From JAGQWW01 sp041392845 (GTDB taxonomy: Bacteria; Bacteroidota; Bacteroidia; Chitinophagales; Saprospiraceae), in assembly GCA_041392845.1 (NCBI GenBank), contig JAWKLG010000010.1, positions 145,957-209,956 of the forward strand: DNA of 64,000 nucleotides, in the 5' to 3' direction. The number at the start of each line of letters is the position of its first letter. Positions within the stretch are counted from its first letter, which is position 1. The notes beneath the pieces are model-generated. The model was not told the origin of the DNA and made no database searches. It was given only the letters and a program-made list of their open reading frames with translations. Shown here one piece after another: positions 43,919 to 52,382 of this stretch. A program made the position numbers and the translations under genes.

Positions 43919-44476
43919 TCAGGGTTTCCATTCTCTTCCAGGGTTATTTACCAGAAAGTTTTTCCAATCCTTCGCTTTCCCGGATCCACCAAACAAACTG
44001 GTGGATTGAAAATGGTGACATACAGCTGTTGCCAATGCATCAGTGGCATCCAGATAGGTTTCATCCAGGTCTTTGCTAATGATGGTTTTTAACATGGCGG
44101 CTACCTGCTCTTTTGAAGCATTTCCATTGCCAGTGACCGATTGTTTTATCTTTTTAGGGGAGTATTCTTCAATAAGTAATCCATGTGCGATGGCAGCTGC
44201 AATCGCAACGCCCTGTGCCCTTCCCAACTTCAACATGGATTGTACATTTTTCCCATAAAAGGGAGCTTCAATAGCCAGTTCCTTTGGGCCATAAAGACTA
44301 ATGATAGAACTGGTTTGCTCATAAATGGTTCTGAGCTTTTCAGCCTGTTCATTGAAATGCGCCATTTTGACCACGCCCATGTGCACCAGACTCAGTTCCT
44401 TATTTTGAATGTCTAAAATCGCATACCCCAAAATATTGGTTCCCGGGTCGATTCCTAAAATTCTTTTCTTCAACAT
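43919..44476 (-). CDS. ruvC: Holliday junction endonuclease RuvC
   Basis: Resolves Holliday junctions at recombination. Start chosen at 44476 (MLKKRILGIDPGT), because a good -7 element lies at 44492-44499 and would be inside the longer form that starts at 44494. The 185-residue protein keeps the catalytic carboxylates: the Asp of GIDPGT at about residue 9, Glu in ELAIEAPFYGKN (about 70), and the two acidic residues of TYLDATDALATAVCHH (about 145-150). The basic patch near SPKKIKQSVTGNGNASKEQ fits junction binding. The C-terminal WKNFLVNNPGREWKP is not conserved. The ruvA/ruvB partners are not in the window. Confidence 0.95.
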   Translation of the reverse strand: MLKKRILGIDPGTNILGYAILDIQNKELSLVHMGVVKMAHFNEQAEKLRTIYEQTSSIISLYGPKELAIEAPFYGKNVQSMLKLGRAQGVAIAAAIAHGLLIEEYSPKKIKQSVTGNGNASKEQVAAMLKTIISKDLDETYLDATDALATAVCHHFQSTSLFGGSGKAKDWKNFLVNNPGREWKP

Positions 44477-44491
44477 GAAGGTGGTTTTCAA

Positions 44492-44499
44492 CAAAGGTA
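44492..44499 (-). promoter_or_regulatory. -7 element for ruvC
   Basis: Minus-strand TACCTTTG matches the consensus exactly; the transcript would start about 10 bases before the ATG at 44476. This decides the start codon. Confidence 0.55.
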
Positions 44500-44518
44500 A
44501 AGGAATTTAAGCCTCTGA

Positions 44519-45751
44519 CTATTTTTCGGCTTTGATTCCTCCAATTCTTTCAAAAAACTCATCAAAACTTCGTCCTTTTGCTTCTTCTGCTCTTGGAGGT
44601 TGAGTGGCAATCAATTCACCATTTTCGTTGCGAAGGATAAACCTGAAAACGTAATCTTTTTCATTTTCAAATTTACCATTGGAAGTTCCATACCGCAAAT
44701 CATTCAACTGCAAGGTTCCGTTGTCTCTCTCAATAACATTGTAATAGCCGTTGGAAAACCAATCGAGTATTTTAACAGAGCGGTCACCTTCATGCCCTTC
44801 CAATAACTGATGGTTCTTTTTCAAAGCAGTAAAAGGCTCCATGGTTTTTTTATCGTCATTGAAAGAATACAAGCCATGATAATACATAGAATCCCCTTCA
44901 GCAATTGCCTGCCAAAGAATATTGTTTAAAATGGTAGGAGCCGTCATGTAGCGGGAATATGTTATTTGCTTTTCGGCAAGGGTGTTTTCAAATATCTGGT
45001 TTACCTGGGACTTGTGCCAAAAGGTAAAAATCATGTAGGCAGAGCTCAGTGCTATTCCTGTCCAATTCAAAATTTTTCGATTTCTGGAAGAGCGAACGAG
45101 CCTTCCAGCCAGAATCAGGCAAATAATTAAAGGTACTGTGTAAATCGGATCGACTACTGAGATATTGTTGAAAGCAACCCTGTAATCAGAAAATGGATAA
45201 AACAATTGGGTTCCGAAAGCGGTAAAACTGTCCAGTATCGGGTGGGTAAAAATGGCCCAAAAGAAAACCAGACTCCAATCTCTGTAGCTTGCATGGACTT
45301 CCTCAAGAGGCCTTTGTAAATAATTCCTTTGGAGGGTATAAATGACCAGACCACAAACAATCACCGCACCAATGATAACCGATGTGTTTAAATGACCACC
45401 TATTGTATAGACCATGAAATTAATTCCCAAACCAAGTCCTATCAATAATAAGGACCAAAGAATAAAGGCGGACCATTTGTAGTATTTGTTTTTATAAATG
45501 CCACTTTGATAAAATTTATAAGTCAGCCATCCAAACAAAAAAGGAGTAGTAAAGGCAAATAATAATGAGTGTGTAATTCCTCTGTGAAAAGCCAATGCAG
45601 ACATGTCGTCCATGAAAAAATTGGCAAGTACATCAAAATCTGGAAGGGTACCGCCAAGTGCGCCCCATAGCATGGCCCTATTGCCTACTTTTTTACCTAT
45701 AACTGCTTCACCCATTGCAGCACCCAGGGCTATCTGTGTTAATGAATCCAT
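44519..45751 (-). CDS. YdjM/YbcI-type membrane-bound metal-dependent hydrolase family protein
   Basis: Inner membrane protein of 410 residues. The N-terminal part holds the family signature MDSLTQIALGAAMGEAVIGKK, GALGGTLPDFDVL and AFHRGITHSLLFAF, with conserved Asp, His, and His residues thought to bind metal; six hydrophobic segments lie before about residue 270. The C-terminal 140 residues are soluble. The E. coli relatives are LexA-regulated and of unknown substrate. It stands upstream of ruvC on the same strand, with a 42-base gap, but ruvC has its own promoter, so the link is loose. Confidence 0.85.
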   Translation of the reverse strand: MDSLTQIALGAAMGEAVIGKKVGNRAMLWGALGGTLPDFDVLANFFMDDMSALAFHRGITHSLLFAFTTPFLFGWLTYKFYQSGIYKNKYYKWSAFILWSLLLIGLGLGINFMVYTIGGHLNTSVIIGAVIVCGLVIYTLQRNYLQRPLEEVHASYRDWSLVFFWAIFTHPILDSFTAFGTQLFYPFSDYRVAFNNISVVDPIYTVPLIICLILAGRLVRSSRNRKILNWTGIALSSAYMIFTFWHKSQVNQIFENTLAEKQITYSRYMTAPTILNNILWQAIAEGDSMYYHGLYSFNDDKKTMEPFTALKKNHQLLEGHEGDRSVKILDWFSNGYYNVIERDNGTLQLNDLRYGTSNGKFENEKDYVFRFILRNENGELIATQPPRAEEAKGRSFDEFFERIGGIKAEK

Positions 45752-45938
45752 TGGTTCTTATAAATGAAACAAGTAAACCCTGTCGATGCCATTTTGTTTT
45801 TAGAAATCCGGCAATGCGAAGTAATGAGAATCCCGTCAAATGCCAAAGTATTCCCTCTTTCTAATACTGAAATGCGTCGATTTTAATATTTAAAGCTCTT
45901 TTTAACGTAAAAAATGAGCACGGCCTATTCCCTTGTTT

Positions 45939-45946
45939 TACCTTTG
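45939..45946 (+). promoter_or_regulatory. -7 element for the lytic transglycosylase gene
   Basis: TACCTTTG matches TAnnTTTG exactly, 28 bases before the start codon. The upstream TTG box is not clear. Confidence 0.5.
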
Positions 45947-45974
45947 TATTTGAATTGCTACTTAATTTTTCAAT

Positions 45975-46904
45975 ATGAACAAAGTTGTCCAGGTTTATTC
46001 GGTACTGATCACCAGCTTTTTGGTCTTGGTGATTTTTTCTTCTTATTCAGGTCCCCAAAGTGAAAAAGAAAAACAAACAGAGGAGCCTGAATCTTATAAC
46101 CTTTCGCAGGTTATTGAATCCATTCGTTTGGATAAGGATTTCGATTTTGCAGGGGAAGCTTTGCCTATGGAAAATTTTGATGTGCGAGAAAGATTGGAGC
46201 GCGAAATTCTACGGAATGCATATTATCACAGTAGCACATTACTCAACCTTAAAAAATCAAGTCGCTTTTTCCCTATTATAGAGCCTATTTTAAAAAAGAA
46301 CGGAGTTCCTGACGATTTCAAATATCTGGCTGTTGCAGAAAGTGATTTGGCAAATCCAACTTCTCCGGCTGGTGCAAAAGGCTATTGGCAATTTCTAAAA
46401 GGAACTGCTTTGGAATACGGCCTCGAAGTGAATGGAGAGGTAGATGAAAGAATGCACCTGGAGATGGCAACGGAAGCTGCTTGTAAATTATTGAAAGCTT
46501 ATAAAGAACAGCAAGGCTCATGGACAATGGCCGCTGCTGCCTACAATATGGGGTCTTATGGTCTTTCTAAAGAAAAAACTGCTCAGCACACCGATTATTA
46601 TTATGACATGAATCTTAATGAAGAGACAGGAAGATACATCTTCCGGATCATGGCCTTCAAAGAGATTATTTCCAATCCAAAAAAGTACGGATTTTACTTA
46701 GAGCCGGAAGATTATTATATTCCTTTAGATGATTATCTGGTTGTAGAAACTGAGGGTGCCATTGAAAATTTGGGTGATTTCGCAGCCCAGTATGGTACCA
46801 GCTATAGAATGTTGAAAGTTTATAATCCATGGTTGACAAACAATAAGCTTATCAATCCACGCAAAAAGAAATACGAAATCAAAGTCCCCAGGAAGAAATT
46901 TTAA
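45975..46904 (+). CDS. Lytic murein transglycosylase (MltD-like)
   Basis: Periplasmic enzyme of 309 residues that cleaves the glycan chain of peptidoglycan. A signal anchor lies at about 5-24 (VQVYSVLITSFLVLVIFSSY). The SLT domain includes the catalytic Glu in YLAVAESDLANPTSPAGAKGYWQFLKGTA, the conserved GYWQF block, and AAAAYNMGSYGLS with its AYN turn. The end (about 255-305: IENLGDFAAQYGTSYRMLKVYNPWL, KYEIKVP) looks like one LysM-like module. The stop codon shares TTAA with that of the convergent PorE-like gene. Confidence 0.9.
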   Translation: MNKVVQVYSVLITSFLVLVIFSSYSGPQSEKEKQTEEPESYNLSQVIESIRLDKDFDFAGEALPMENFDVRERLEREILRNAYYHSSTLLNLKKSSRFFPIIEPILKKNGVPDDFKYLAVAESDLANPTSPAGAKGYWQFLKGTALEYGLEVNGEVDERMHLEMATEAACKLLKAYKEQQGSWTMAAAAYNMGSYGLSKEKTAQHTDYYYDMNLNEETGRYIFRIMAFKEIISNPKKYGFYLEPEDYYIPLDDYLVVETEGAIENLGDFAAQYGTSYRMLKVYNPWLTNNKLINPRKKKYEIKVPRKKF

Positions 46905-49117
46905 TATCCGGTTTCGAGGATTTTTACTTCGAGTCTTTGATTTTTCAGGTGATCTTTAATGGCACAATCTTCAGGTTTTTTGCAATTGTTTAAAAGCAGA
47001 CTTGTTCCATAACCTTTTGCTTGTATTCTTTCATTTGGAATCCCTTTTTCTATCAAATAGGCCATCGAAGTCTCTGCGCGATACCTGGAAATGGTCTGAT
47101 TTTCGTTTTCATCTTCCATCGCCATATTGTGGGCTCCTATTTCTACCCTTAAATTTTGATATTGATTTAAAAAAGAAGCCAATTTGTCGAGCTCCATTTT
47201 ATGCTGGGAATTCAATTCATATTCGCCGTTTCCAAACTTAATATGACTCAAAACAAACCTTTGATTTGGTTCCAGCACCGCATTCCAGGCTAGTTTTACC
47301 AAGGTGGTTTCGTCTTCCACCGGTACTTTTATCAAGGCTTTTTCATTGAAGGTAGCCGGCAAGGCAATAGGTTGTTCTTCTTTCTCATTGAATTTAGCCA
47401 ACTCCGCCTCAGTGAGCAGTGGCCTTTTTTTCTTTGATTCTTCCTCCACCACTTCATTATTCATTTCTTCCAATTCACCTATTTTCTTCTTTTCCATTTC
47501 ATGTAATGAGATCTCCGGTTTTTGGTTATTTTCTTCTATGTGTAATGGAATTTCAATTTCTTCCTTGGGTGGATTATTTGTTTCAGGAGTTTCTGTATCA
47601 ATTCTTACTTCTCCAAACGCTTCTTCTTTAACCACGATTTCTTCCTCCGTTTTGGAATCATTATTTGAAACCTGGGTTTCTACGAATGATTCTTCTAATT
47701 CTTCCTGACTTACTTCGGGAGCAAGTACTTTGCTTTCAGAATTATCCACTAATATTTCTTCCTTTTTTGTTGGGACTGTCGTTTCTGTCTTGACATTTTC
47801 CTTTGGTTGTTGCGTCATTTCAGCCAACAACAACGGTTCAGGTACATTTTGAATGCTTCCATTTGAATCAGGCAGATAAAAAATGAAAATATCATCATCG
47901 CCTCCACTTCTAGCGGAGGTGAATAGGCCTTTATTATTTTCTAAATCCATATAGATGGAAATATCATCCTGAGCGGAATTGATGGGTTTGCCTAGATTCA
48001 GTGGCTTGGACCAAATTCCATTTTTTTGTTGCGTACTCACGAAAATATCAAATCCACCATAACCGACATGACCTTTCGAACAGAAGTAGAGATTGCCTTT
48101 TCCATCGTAAAATGGAAATCCTTCATTAGCTGGTGAATTTATATTGGGACCAAGGTTTTGACCAGGCGCCCATTCACCGTTTTTCTTTTTTGTGCTCATA
48201 AAAATATCAGTCCCACCTTCACCACTAGCTTTGTCTGCTACATAAAACAACAATTCTCCATCAGGTGAAACTGCAGGATGCATGTAATTTGAACCCAAAT
48301 GACAAAACGCTAGTTTCTCTACATTTTTCCAATTACCACTTTTATCATAGGAAGCCTTATACAGTTGTAGGTTGTAGGTATTCTGTTTATTCGTTTCGTT
48401 TGAGTTTTTAGTAAAATAGACCAGTTTGTTTAAGGTGTCAAATGAGGCGTTTGTTGTGTTTTTGTTCATTTCATTGAGCTTGTCAATTGCTTTTGGCTCA
48501 GTAAAATTACCATCGGCCTGAATATCGCTTTCGTAAAGGCGGAGGTATTCTCTACCCGTCCAACCTGACTTTTGTTTTAATAATTGGATGCCTGCTTTCC
48601 GGTCTGAGGTGAAGACCACTTTGTTGTTCCAAAAAACAGGGGAGTTATCATCCGCAGTAGTATTTTGGGTGAATTCAAAAATGCGGATGTTATTAAAATA
48701 GGGTTTGATGGTTTTAACTTCTTCACATGCTTTTATCAATAATGGAGCATTTTCGCTATCCGGTGCTACAGCCAGGTATTTTTCAAACCATAATTTTGCT
48801 TCGTCGTATTTTTCATTGCTCATCAAAGCCTCGCCATAATAAAAAAGCGTAATGTCTGGACTGTGTTTGTCTTCTACCAAAGTTGCGTATAAAGCTTCCG
48901 CTTCATCCAGGCGATTGTTCATTTTAAAACAATAAGCCAATTTGGTTTTGGCCAACCTGCTATCCTCTTCTTCCAGTACTTCCTGATATAGCGGAAGTGC
49001 TTCGGCATAGGCTCCATTTTTAAATAGTTCATTGGCTTTTTTTAAAGTCTTTTTTTGTCCAAAGCCGGCAACTACTAAAAGAAAGCTGAAAGCAATCAAT
49101 CCAATCCAACGCTTCAT
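46901..49117 (-). CDS. PorE-like OmpA-family protein: TPR, beta-propeller, acidic linker and OmpA domain
   Basis: Periplasmic/outer-membrane protein of 738 residues. After a signal peptide (MKRWIGLIAFSFLLVVAGFG) come TPR-like repeats (about 22-135: FKNGAYAEALPLYQEVLEEED, LDEAEALYATL, YDEAKLWFEKYLAVAPD), WD40-like propeller strands (about 150-425: SPVFWNNKVVFTSDRKAG, HPAVSPDGELLFYVADKASG, NEGFPFYDGKGNLYFCSKGHVGYGGFDIF, DDISIYMDLENNKGLFTSARSGGDDDIF), a Glu/Lys/Thr-rich linker of about 190 residues, and an OmpA-type domain (about 630-738: HKMELDKLASFLNQYQNLRVEIGAHN). PorE of the T9SS has the same order but also a carboxypeptidase-regulatory domain before OmpA; here the acidic linker takes its place. 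Probable role: anchoring T9SS parts to peptidoglycan. Confidence 0.85.
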   Translation of the reverse strand: MKRWIGLIAFSFLLVVAGFGQKKTLKKANELFKNGAYAEALPLYQEVLEEEDSRLAKTKLAYCFKMNNRLDEAEALYATLVEDKHSPDITLFYYGEALMSNEKYDEAKLWFEKYLAVAPDSENAPLLIKACEEVKTIKPYFNNIRIFEFTQNTTADDNSPVFWNNKVVFTSDRKAGIQLLKQKSGWTGREYLRLYESDIQADGNFTEPKAIDKLNEMNKNTTNASFDTLNKLVYFTKNSNETNKQNTYNLQLYKASYDKSGNWKNVEKLAFCHLGSNYMHPAVSPDGELLFYVADKASGEGGTDIFMSTKKKNGEWAPGQNLGPNINSPANEGFPFYDGKGNLYFCSKGHVGYGGFDIFVSTQQKNGIWSKPLNLGKPINSAQDDISIYMDLENNKGLFTSARSGGDDDIFIFYLPDSNGSIQNVPEPLLLAEMTQQPKENVKTETTVPTKKEEILVDNSESKVLAPEVSQEELEESFVETQVSNNDSKTEEEIVVKEEAFGEVRIDTETPETNNPPKEEIEIPLHIEENNQKPEISLHEMEKKKIGELEEMNNEVVEEESKKKRPLLTEAELAKFNEKEEQPIALPATFNEKALIKVPVEDETTLVKLAWNAVLEPNQRFVLSHIKFGNGEYELNSQHKMELDKLASFLNQYQNLRVEIGAHNMAMEDENENQTISRYRAETSMAYLIEKGIPNERIQAKGYGTSLLLNNCKKPEDCAIKDHLKNQRLEVKILETGY

Positions 49118-49291
49118 AAATATTTATTTTAGGCTTTTTTTAGCCATATTTTAAACACATATAAAAAATTACTAATTTGTTGAAGCAAATACTGTGCAAG
49201 AAATTCTTGGAAGGATGACTTTTCTGATTTTTTCCGTCTAAATCGCAAACAATGACGGCAAAATTTTATTGTAATATCAAAACTAAGTAAA

Positions 49292-49996
49292 ATGAAACCA
49301 ATCTATTTTTTCCTGATTCTCGTGCTTAATTTCAATTCATTATATAGCCAGGATAACGGTAAAAAGTCAAAATCCATTCATGCTCCCGAGGTAAAGGAAG
49401 CAACCCAAAATATGCACCAGGGTGCCAAAAATGCTTTTAGCATAACGCTGGTGGATGTTGAGGATAAACTGGTGGAAAATCAATGGGAAGACCTTATTAA
49501 AAATTACAAAGGAAAGGTCAAAAACGTGAAAAAGGCGGATGAAAAAATTGCCGAAGCAATTAGAATTCAGGCCATAAGTGGAACAGGTGATATAAATGTC
49601 TACAGCAAAGCAGAAGAACAAGGTGATGATGTGTTGTTTACTGTTTGGTTTGAAATGGACAATGGAAACTTTCTCAGTTCCAGAAATTATCCAAGTAGTT
49701 ACACGGAAGCAGTTTCTCTCCTGGAGAATTTTGGAGTTACTGTCAAAAGAAAGAAAGTAGAAGAGGAATTGGAAGCTGAAAAAGATGCACTTGAAGACTT
49801 AGAAAAAGACCTCTCCAAATTGGTAAAACGAAAAGAAGGCCTGGAAAAAGACATTGAAGATTATCAAAAACGAATTGAGGACGCCAAGAAAGAAATTACT
49901 GATAATATTTCAGGCCAGGAAAGTGTCAAACAAAAAATTGAGGAGCAAAAGGCTGAAGTTGAAAGGATGAATAAAAAGTTAGGTGACATTCATTAA
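49292..49996 (+). CDS. Uncharacterised exported coiled-coil protein
   Basis: Exported protein of 234 residues with signal peptide KPIYFFLILVLNFNSLYS. A globular part (about 50-150, with FTVWFEMDNGNFLSSRNYPSSYTEAVSLLENFGV) precedes a long coiled-coil (about 155-234: VEEELEAEKDALEDLEKDLSKLVKRKEGLEKDIEDYQKR and on). Nothing outside it identifies a family. The gene is monocistronic with a strong terminator. It may be a periplasmic structural or chaperone-like protein; the sequence does not say which. Confidence 0.75.
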   Translation: MKPIYFFLILVLNFNSLYSQDNGKKSKSIHAPEVKEATQNMHQGAKNAFSITLVDVEDKLVENQWEDLIKNYKGKVKNVKKADEKIAEAIRIQAISGTGDINVYSKAEEQGDDVLFTVWFEMDNGNFLSSRNYPSSYTEAVSLLENFGVTVKRKKVEEELEAEKDALEDLEKDLSKLVKRKEGLEKDIEDYQKRIEDAKKEITDNISGQESVKQKIEEQKAEVERMNKKLGDIH

Positions 49997-50025
49997 ATAT
50001 TTATTTGAGAAAAGTTTTAAACAAA

Positions 50026-50076
50026 AAATCGGGGTTCGGGTGCTAAATACAGCATTTGAATCCCGATTTCTTTTTT
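50026..50076 (+). terminator. Terminator after the coiled-coil protein gene
   Basis: AAATCGGGGTTC (50026-50037) pairs with GAATCCCGATTT (50058-50069) except for one G-T pair; an inner GTGCT/AGCA stem extends it. TTTTTT follows after one C. Confidence 0.88.
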
Positions 50077-50161
50077 GGTGATTTTACTTTTAATCCTGAT
50101 TATGAACAGGATACACTTTTAAATTTTTAGGTGAAAGGTTCTTTTGAAAATTGCCGATACC

Positions 50162-50181
50162 TTTTCCACAGATTATCCACT
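50162..50181 (+). promoter_or_regulatory. Two DnaA-box-like 9-mers upstream of dnaB
   Basis: TTTTCCACA (50162-50170) and TTATCCACT (50173-50181) each differ by one base from the TTATCCACA consensus. They are in the same direction, 11 bases apart, thus on the same face of the helix. They lie about 50 bases before the dnaB promoter, and could let DnaA regulate dnaB. Confidence 0.45.
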
Positions 50182-50209
50182 TTAGATAAGTTAAAAGAAT
50201 AATGCTTCT

Positions 50210-50241
50210 TTGCATTGTCTAGGGTTTAACTCGTATTTTTG
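50210..50241 (+). promoter_or_regulatory. Promoter of dnaB
   Basis: TTG (50210-50212), 21 bases, TATTTTTG (50234-50241): exact match to the consensus. Transcription would begin about 50248, 14 bases before the start codon. Confidence 0.6.
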
Positions 50242-50261
50242 TTTCAAACTTCTAATCAAAC

Positions 50262-51791
50262 ATGGCGGACAAACCGGTAAACTATAAAGGATCAGGCAAT
50301 TATTCCAACAATCGTAAGCGCCAACCTGGTGAAATGTCGAGTTTTACTTTTGGTAAAATGCCCCCTCAGGCACTTAGCCTTGAAGAGGCTGTTTTGGGTG
50401 CATTGATGTTGGACAAAGACGCCATTTCCATCGTTTTGGATATTTTGAAATCCGATAGCTTTTACCTGGATGCCCATCGTCTGATCTACAGTGCGATGGT
50501 AAAACTTTTTGAAAAAAGTCAGCCTATTGACCTGCTTACCATCACAGAAGCGTTGAGAAAGTCAGGTGAATTGGAAGCGGCTGGCGGTCCTTATTATCTG
50601 GTAGAGTTGACCAATAGAGTGGCTTCTGCAGCCAACATTGAATACCATGCGAGGATTATTGCTCAGAAGCATATCATGCGTACCCTGATTTCAGTTTCTG
50701 ACGAGGTTTTAAGAGAAGCTTACGACGAGACTACAGATGTATTCGATTTGCTGGACAAGGCGGAGCAAGGTCTATACGATATTACCCAGCAACACTTGAA
50801 AGGAAATGTGGAGAATATGGGTTCTCTGGCTGCGCAATTGGTGAAGCAGCTGGAAGAACTGAAAGATAAAGAAGAAGGCCTTACAGGAGTTCCTTCAGGT
50901 TTTACAGATTTGGACAGAGTAACTTCAGGTTGGCAAAGTTCCGACCTTATCATTTTGGCGGCACGTCCCGGTATGGGTAAAACGAGTTTCGTATTGTCTC
51001 TGGCTAAAAATGCTGCACTGGATTTCTCTAAAGGAATTGCCATTTTCTCCCTGGAGATGTCAAGCCTCCAATTGGTTCAGAGAATGGTGTCGATGGAAGC
51101 TGAGGTGAGTGGTTCCAAATTGAGAAATGGTAAGCTAGAGGATTACGAATGGCAGCAATTGCACAATGCCATTGAAAGGCTCTCTGATGCTCCGGTTTTT
51201 ATCGACGATACCCCTGGTATCAATATTTTTGAACTTCGAGCTAAATGTCGTCGTCTTAAAAAACAGCATGACATTTCTTTGGTAATCATCGATTACCTTC
51301 AGTTGATGAGTGGAGGTTCTGAAAGTGGAAAAGGAAACCGTGAGCAGGAAATTAGTACCATCTCCCGTTCCTTGAAAGCACTTGCTAAAGAATTGAATGT
51401 TCCTGTCATCGCACTTTCCCAGCTGAGCCGGGCAGTGGAAACCCGTGGTGGTTCTAAAAGACCACAGCTCTCTGACCTTCGTGAATCCGGAGCGATTGAG
51501 CAGGATGCGGATATCGTTTCCTTCATCTACAGACCTGAATACTATCAAATCCTTGAAGATGAAGAAGGCAACTCTTTGAAAAATGTTGCCGAGGTTATCA
51601 TTGCTAAACACCGTAATGGTGCGCTGGAAACCGTCAAGCTTAAATTCGAAAATGAATTTGCCAAATTCTCCGATCTCGATGACATGAACTTCGGTTCATT
51701 TGAAGGTGCCGGAGTAGGTGGAAGTGATTTTGGCTCCGGTGTCATCACCCGTCCATCGAGGATGAATGACGATGAGGATATACCGTTCTAG
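50262..51791 (+). CDS. dnaB: Replicative DNA helicase DnaB
   Basis: Hexameric helicase at the replication fork. At 509 residues it has the standard layout: N-terminal domain (about 30-150: QALSLEEAVLGALMLDKDAI, LTITEALRKSGELEAAGGPYYL), linker, and RecA-like motor (from about 200: GVPSGFTDLDRVTSGWQSSDLIIL). Walker A is AARPGMGKTSF at about 233-243; Walker B and motif III are SLVIIDYLQLMSGG, PVIALSQLSRAVETRGGSKRPQLSDLRESGAIEQDAD. No intein is present, though this is a common insertion site. The stop codon TAG is part of the first unit of a heptanucleotide array. Confidence 0.97.
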   Translation: MADKPVNYKGSGNYSNNRKRQPGEMSSFTFGKMPPQALSLEEAVLGALMLDKDAISIVLDILKSDSFYLDAHRLIYSAMVKLFEKSQPIDLLTITEALRKSGELEAAGGPYYLVELTNRVASAANIEYHARIIAQKHIMRTLISVSDEVLREAYDETTDVFDLLDKAEQGLYDITQQHLKGNVENMGSLAAQLVKQLEELKDKEEGLTGVPSGFTDLDRVTSGWQSSDLIILAARPGMGKTSFVLSLAKNAALDFSKGIAIFSLEMSSLQLVQRMVSMEAEVSGSKLRNGKLEDYEWQQLHNAIERLSDAPVFIDDTPGINIFELRAKCRRLKKQHDISLVIIDYLQLMSGGSESGKGNREQEISTISRSLKALAKELNVPVIALSQLSRAVETRGGSKRPQLSDLRESGAIEQDADIVSFIYRPEYYQILEDEEGNSLKNVAEVIIAKHRNGALETVKLKFENEFAKFSDLDDMNFGSFEGAGVGGSDFGSGVITRPSRMNDDEDIPF

Positions 51792-51840
51792 GAGCTGGGT
51801 GCTGGGTGCTGGGTACTGGGTGCTGGGTGCTAGGTTCTGG
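51788..51840 (+). repeat. Heptanucleotide array (CTRGGYR family) overlapping the dnaB stop
   Basis: Strict 7-base steps from 51788: CTAGGAG (containing the dnaB stop TAG), CTGGGTG twice, CTGGGTA, CTGGGTG twice, CTAGGTT. It continues into the last codons of the convergent four-helix-bundle gene, whose stop lies at 51830-51832. Confidence 0.9.
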
Positions 51841-52195
51841 ATTGGATGCTTTGGAGGTATTTATTAAGCATCTTACCTAATTGAATAACTGAATTTTCGA
51901 TGGGGTCTAAAATAGTGCTATCCTTGATAGCTTTGATTTCTCTTATTACCCTTAAATGATCCAGGGTTTCATCATTTGAGGCTAAAGCATAGATCAAGAA
52001 TCTAATAAATTCTTTGTTGTATTGCCGCCTTCCATAGCCTTCTACAATGTTGGCTCTGACAGATTTACTCGATCTTCTTATTTGAGAACCAGTCTCCAAG
52101 TTTTCAATTTTTGAAAGATGGTTAACCGTTAAGGTGTGAATTTCAATACTTACCTCTTTCGCCAATTGGTAAATCTTCAATTTTTCATAGCTCAT
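51830..52195 (-). CDS. Four-helix-bundle protein (S23 / 23S rRNA intervening-sequence family)
   Basis: Small soluble protein of 121 residues. Recognisable blocks are YEKLKIYQLAKEVSIEIHTLT, ETGSQIRRSSKSVRANIVEGYGRRQYNKEFIRFLIYALASNDETLDHLRVI, the family signature of the four-helix-bundle proteins first found in intervening sequences of 23S rRNA genes. It may bind RNA, or act as a small accessory protein; the role of these free-standing copies is unknown. It is flanked by two heptanucleotide arrays in inverted orientation (51788-51840 and 52268-52314). The array on its 3' side supplies the last codons and stop. A TACC(C)TTTTT/AAAAAGGTA palindrome lies in its 5' region. Confidence 0.88.
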   Translation of the reverse strand: MSYEKLKIYQLAKEVSIEIHTLTVNHLSKIENLETGSQIRRSSKSVRANIVEGYGRRQYNKEFIRFLIYALASNDETLDHLRVIREIKAIKDSTILDPIENSVIQLGKMLNKYLQSIQSRT

Positions 52196-52267
52196 AACTT
52201 CGTTTATCCTATTAGTACCCTTTTTAGCAAAAAGGTATCATATAAAAAGGATTTTTTTTTAAAAAAA

Positions 52268-52314
52268 ACTAGCACCTAGCACCCAGCACCCAGCGCCTAG
52301 TACCCAGCATCTAG
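52268..52314 (-). repeat. Heptanucleotide array (CTRGGYR family) upstream of the four-helix-bundle gene
   Basis: On the minus strand: CTAGATG, CTGGGTA, CTAGGCG, CTGGGTG, CTGGGTG, CTAGGTG, CTAG. It lies after the accC terminator and before a poly-A/T stretch, and is inverted relative to the array at 51788-51840. Confidence 0.88.
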
Positions 52315-52318
52315 ATCG

Positions 52319-52347
52319 AAAAACGGTTCCGACAAACATCGGAACCG
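52319..52347 (-). terminator. Terminator of the efp-accB-accC operon
   Basis: CGGTTCCGA (52324-52332) pairs with TCGGAACCG (52339-52347) over a six-base loop. On the minus strand TTTTT follows. It lies between two heptanucleotide arrays. Confidence 0.85.
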
Positions 52348-52382
52348 CTTATAAAAATCCATTATTTAATATTCTTCAAAAC

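Noticed and set aside
50162..50181. Chromosomal replication origin
   Set aside because: Only two imperfect DnaA boxes, no AT-rich unwinding element with further boxes, and dnaA is not nearby.
51830..52195. Avd-like accessory protein of a diversity-generating retroelement
   Set aside because: The fold family is related, but no reverse transcriptase, template repeat or variable repeat is found within the window.
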